13,894 bases of DNA from Spirochaetia bacterium (lineage in GTDB: Bacteria; Spirochaetota; Spirochaetia; Treponematales; Treponemataceae): the NCBI GenBank assembly GCA_900769325.1, contig CAAGGF010000143.1:1-13894 (forward strand), written 5' to 3'. Made by a program: the position numbers and the translations under genes. Under the pieces are notes generated by a model. It ran no database searches. It saw only the letters and a list, made by a program, of their open reading frames with translations, and was not told the DNA's origin. Within the stretch, counting starts at the first letter, position 1, and each line of letters opens with the position of its first letter. Below are positions 13,570 to 13,894 of this stretch, in pieces.

Positions 13570-13894
13570 AACACATCAGCGTAAGCGCTGCCATAATCGT
13601 GCGCACAAATCCGCAGACTCACAAAAAAGAACTCTTTGCAACCCAGCGTGGCTACGGCGATTTTAAAGGCGGCTGGGAATTTTCCGGCGGAAAACTTGAA
13701 CCTGGCGAAGCGCCTGAGGAGTGTATTGTCCGCGAAATCCGAGAGGAACTTGCCACGGAAGTAAAGGCAGAAAAAACTCTCGCCGTTGTGGAATATGACT
13801 ATCCTTCTTTTCACCTTACGATGCACTGCATTTTGTGTTCCGTTGTTTCTGGCAGCTTAAAGCTTTTGGAACACGAGGATGCAAAATGGCTGAC
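13566..13894 (+). CDS. Nudix hydrolase (MutT-like), cut by the window end
   Basis: The visible 109 residues are the first part of a Nudix hydrolase, probably a MutT-like nucleoside triphosphate pyrophosphohydrolase that removes damaged or non-canonical nucleotides such as 8-oxo-dGTP. The Nudix box runs from G42: G-x5-E48-x7-R56-E57-I58-x-E60-E61. The glycine usually found two residues after the EE pair is Ala63, a common variation in close relatives, which often have Asp there. The ATG at 13566 overlaps the ATPase stop (ATGA). Composition is about 50% G+C, far above the island, so this is probably host backbone sequence. The substrate cannot be told from the fragment. Confidence 0.9.
   Translation, partial: MKHISVSAAIIVRTNPQTHKKELFATQRGYGDFKGGWEFSGGKLEPGEAPEECIVREIREELATEVKAEKTLAVVEYDYPSFHLTMHCILCSVVSGSLKLLEHEDAKWL

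Noticed and set aside
13470..13826. Minus-strand open frame of 118 codons over the ATPase end and Nudix start
   Set aside because: It overlaps the Nudix box on the other strand, which is a definite family match; composition explains the open frame.

Overview
This is an AT-rich bacterial defence island of about 12 kb between sequence of more balanced composition. By hand count, several coding lines inside fall to 15-30% G+C (a line in the first methyltransferase gene is about 22%), against about 40-47% in the left 240 bases and about 50% in the Nudix gene at the right end. Strong Shine-Dalgarno sites, TATAAT-type -10 boxes and dense coding point to a low-GC bacterium. A gut or rumen spirochaete (Treponema-like) or a Firmicute would fit, but nothing here fixes the taxon.

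Layout. Positions 1-341 hold the first 12 codons of a probable minus-strand transposase, a cluster of 22-bp repeats with an inverted copy, an extended -10 promoter and a small leader inverted repeat. Module A (342-4877) is three tightly coupled genes: a C5-cytosine DNA methyltransferase; an 809-residue protein with an N-terminal MORC/Hsp90/MutL-like GHKL ATPase, a long coiled coil and a C-terminal histidine-kinase-type ATPase; and a receiver-domain protein whose helical C-terminus carries a textbook HEPN RNase motif (R253-x4-H258). Module B (4948-12049) is a 71-residue unknown protein, two more C5-cytosine methyltransferases, a 207-residue unknown protein, a McrB-type GTPase and a LlaJI/YdjA-type PD-(D/E)XK nuclease. 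Its gene order from the second methyltransferase onward matches the BsuMI (ydiO-ydiP-ydiR-ydiS-ydjA) and LlaJI restriction systems as I remember them. Positions 12050-12351 hold 12-bp coding-like repeats that look like gene debris, then a promoter with a palindromic operator between its -35 and -10 boxes. A DUF4143 AAA ATPase gene (12352-13569) and a Nudix hydrolase gene cut by the window edge (13566 onward) follow.

How they may work together. Module B reads as a GTP-dependent restriction-modification system: two methyltransferases protect the host site, probably one per strand or site class, and the GTPase drives the nuclease. Module A is the more unusual part. A methyltransferase is coupled to what looks like a two-component relay (GHKL sensor to kinase to receiver) ending in a possible RNA-cutting effector. 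If the HEPN call holds, it would be a methylation-linked, phosphorelay-controlled abortive-infection system. That mechanism is inference; the domains and motifs are read directly from the sequence.
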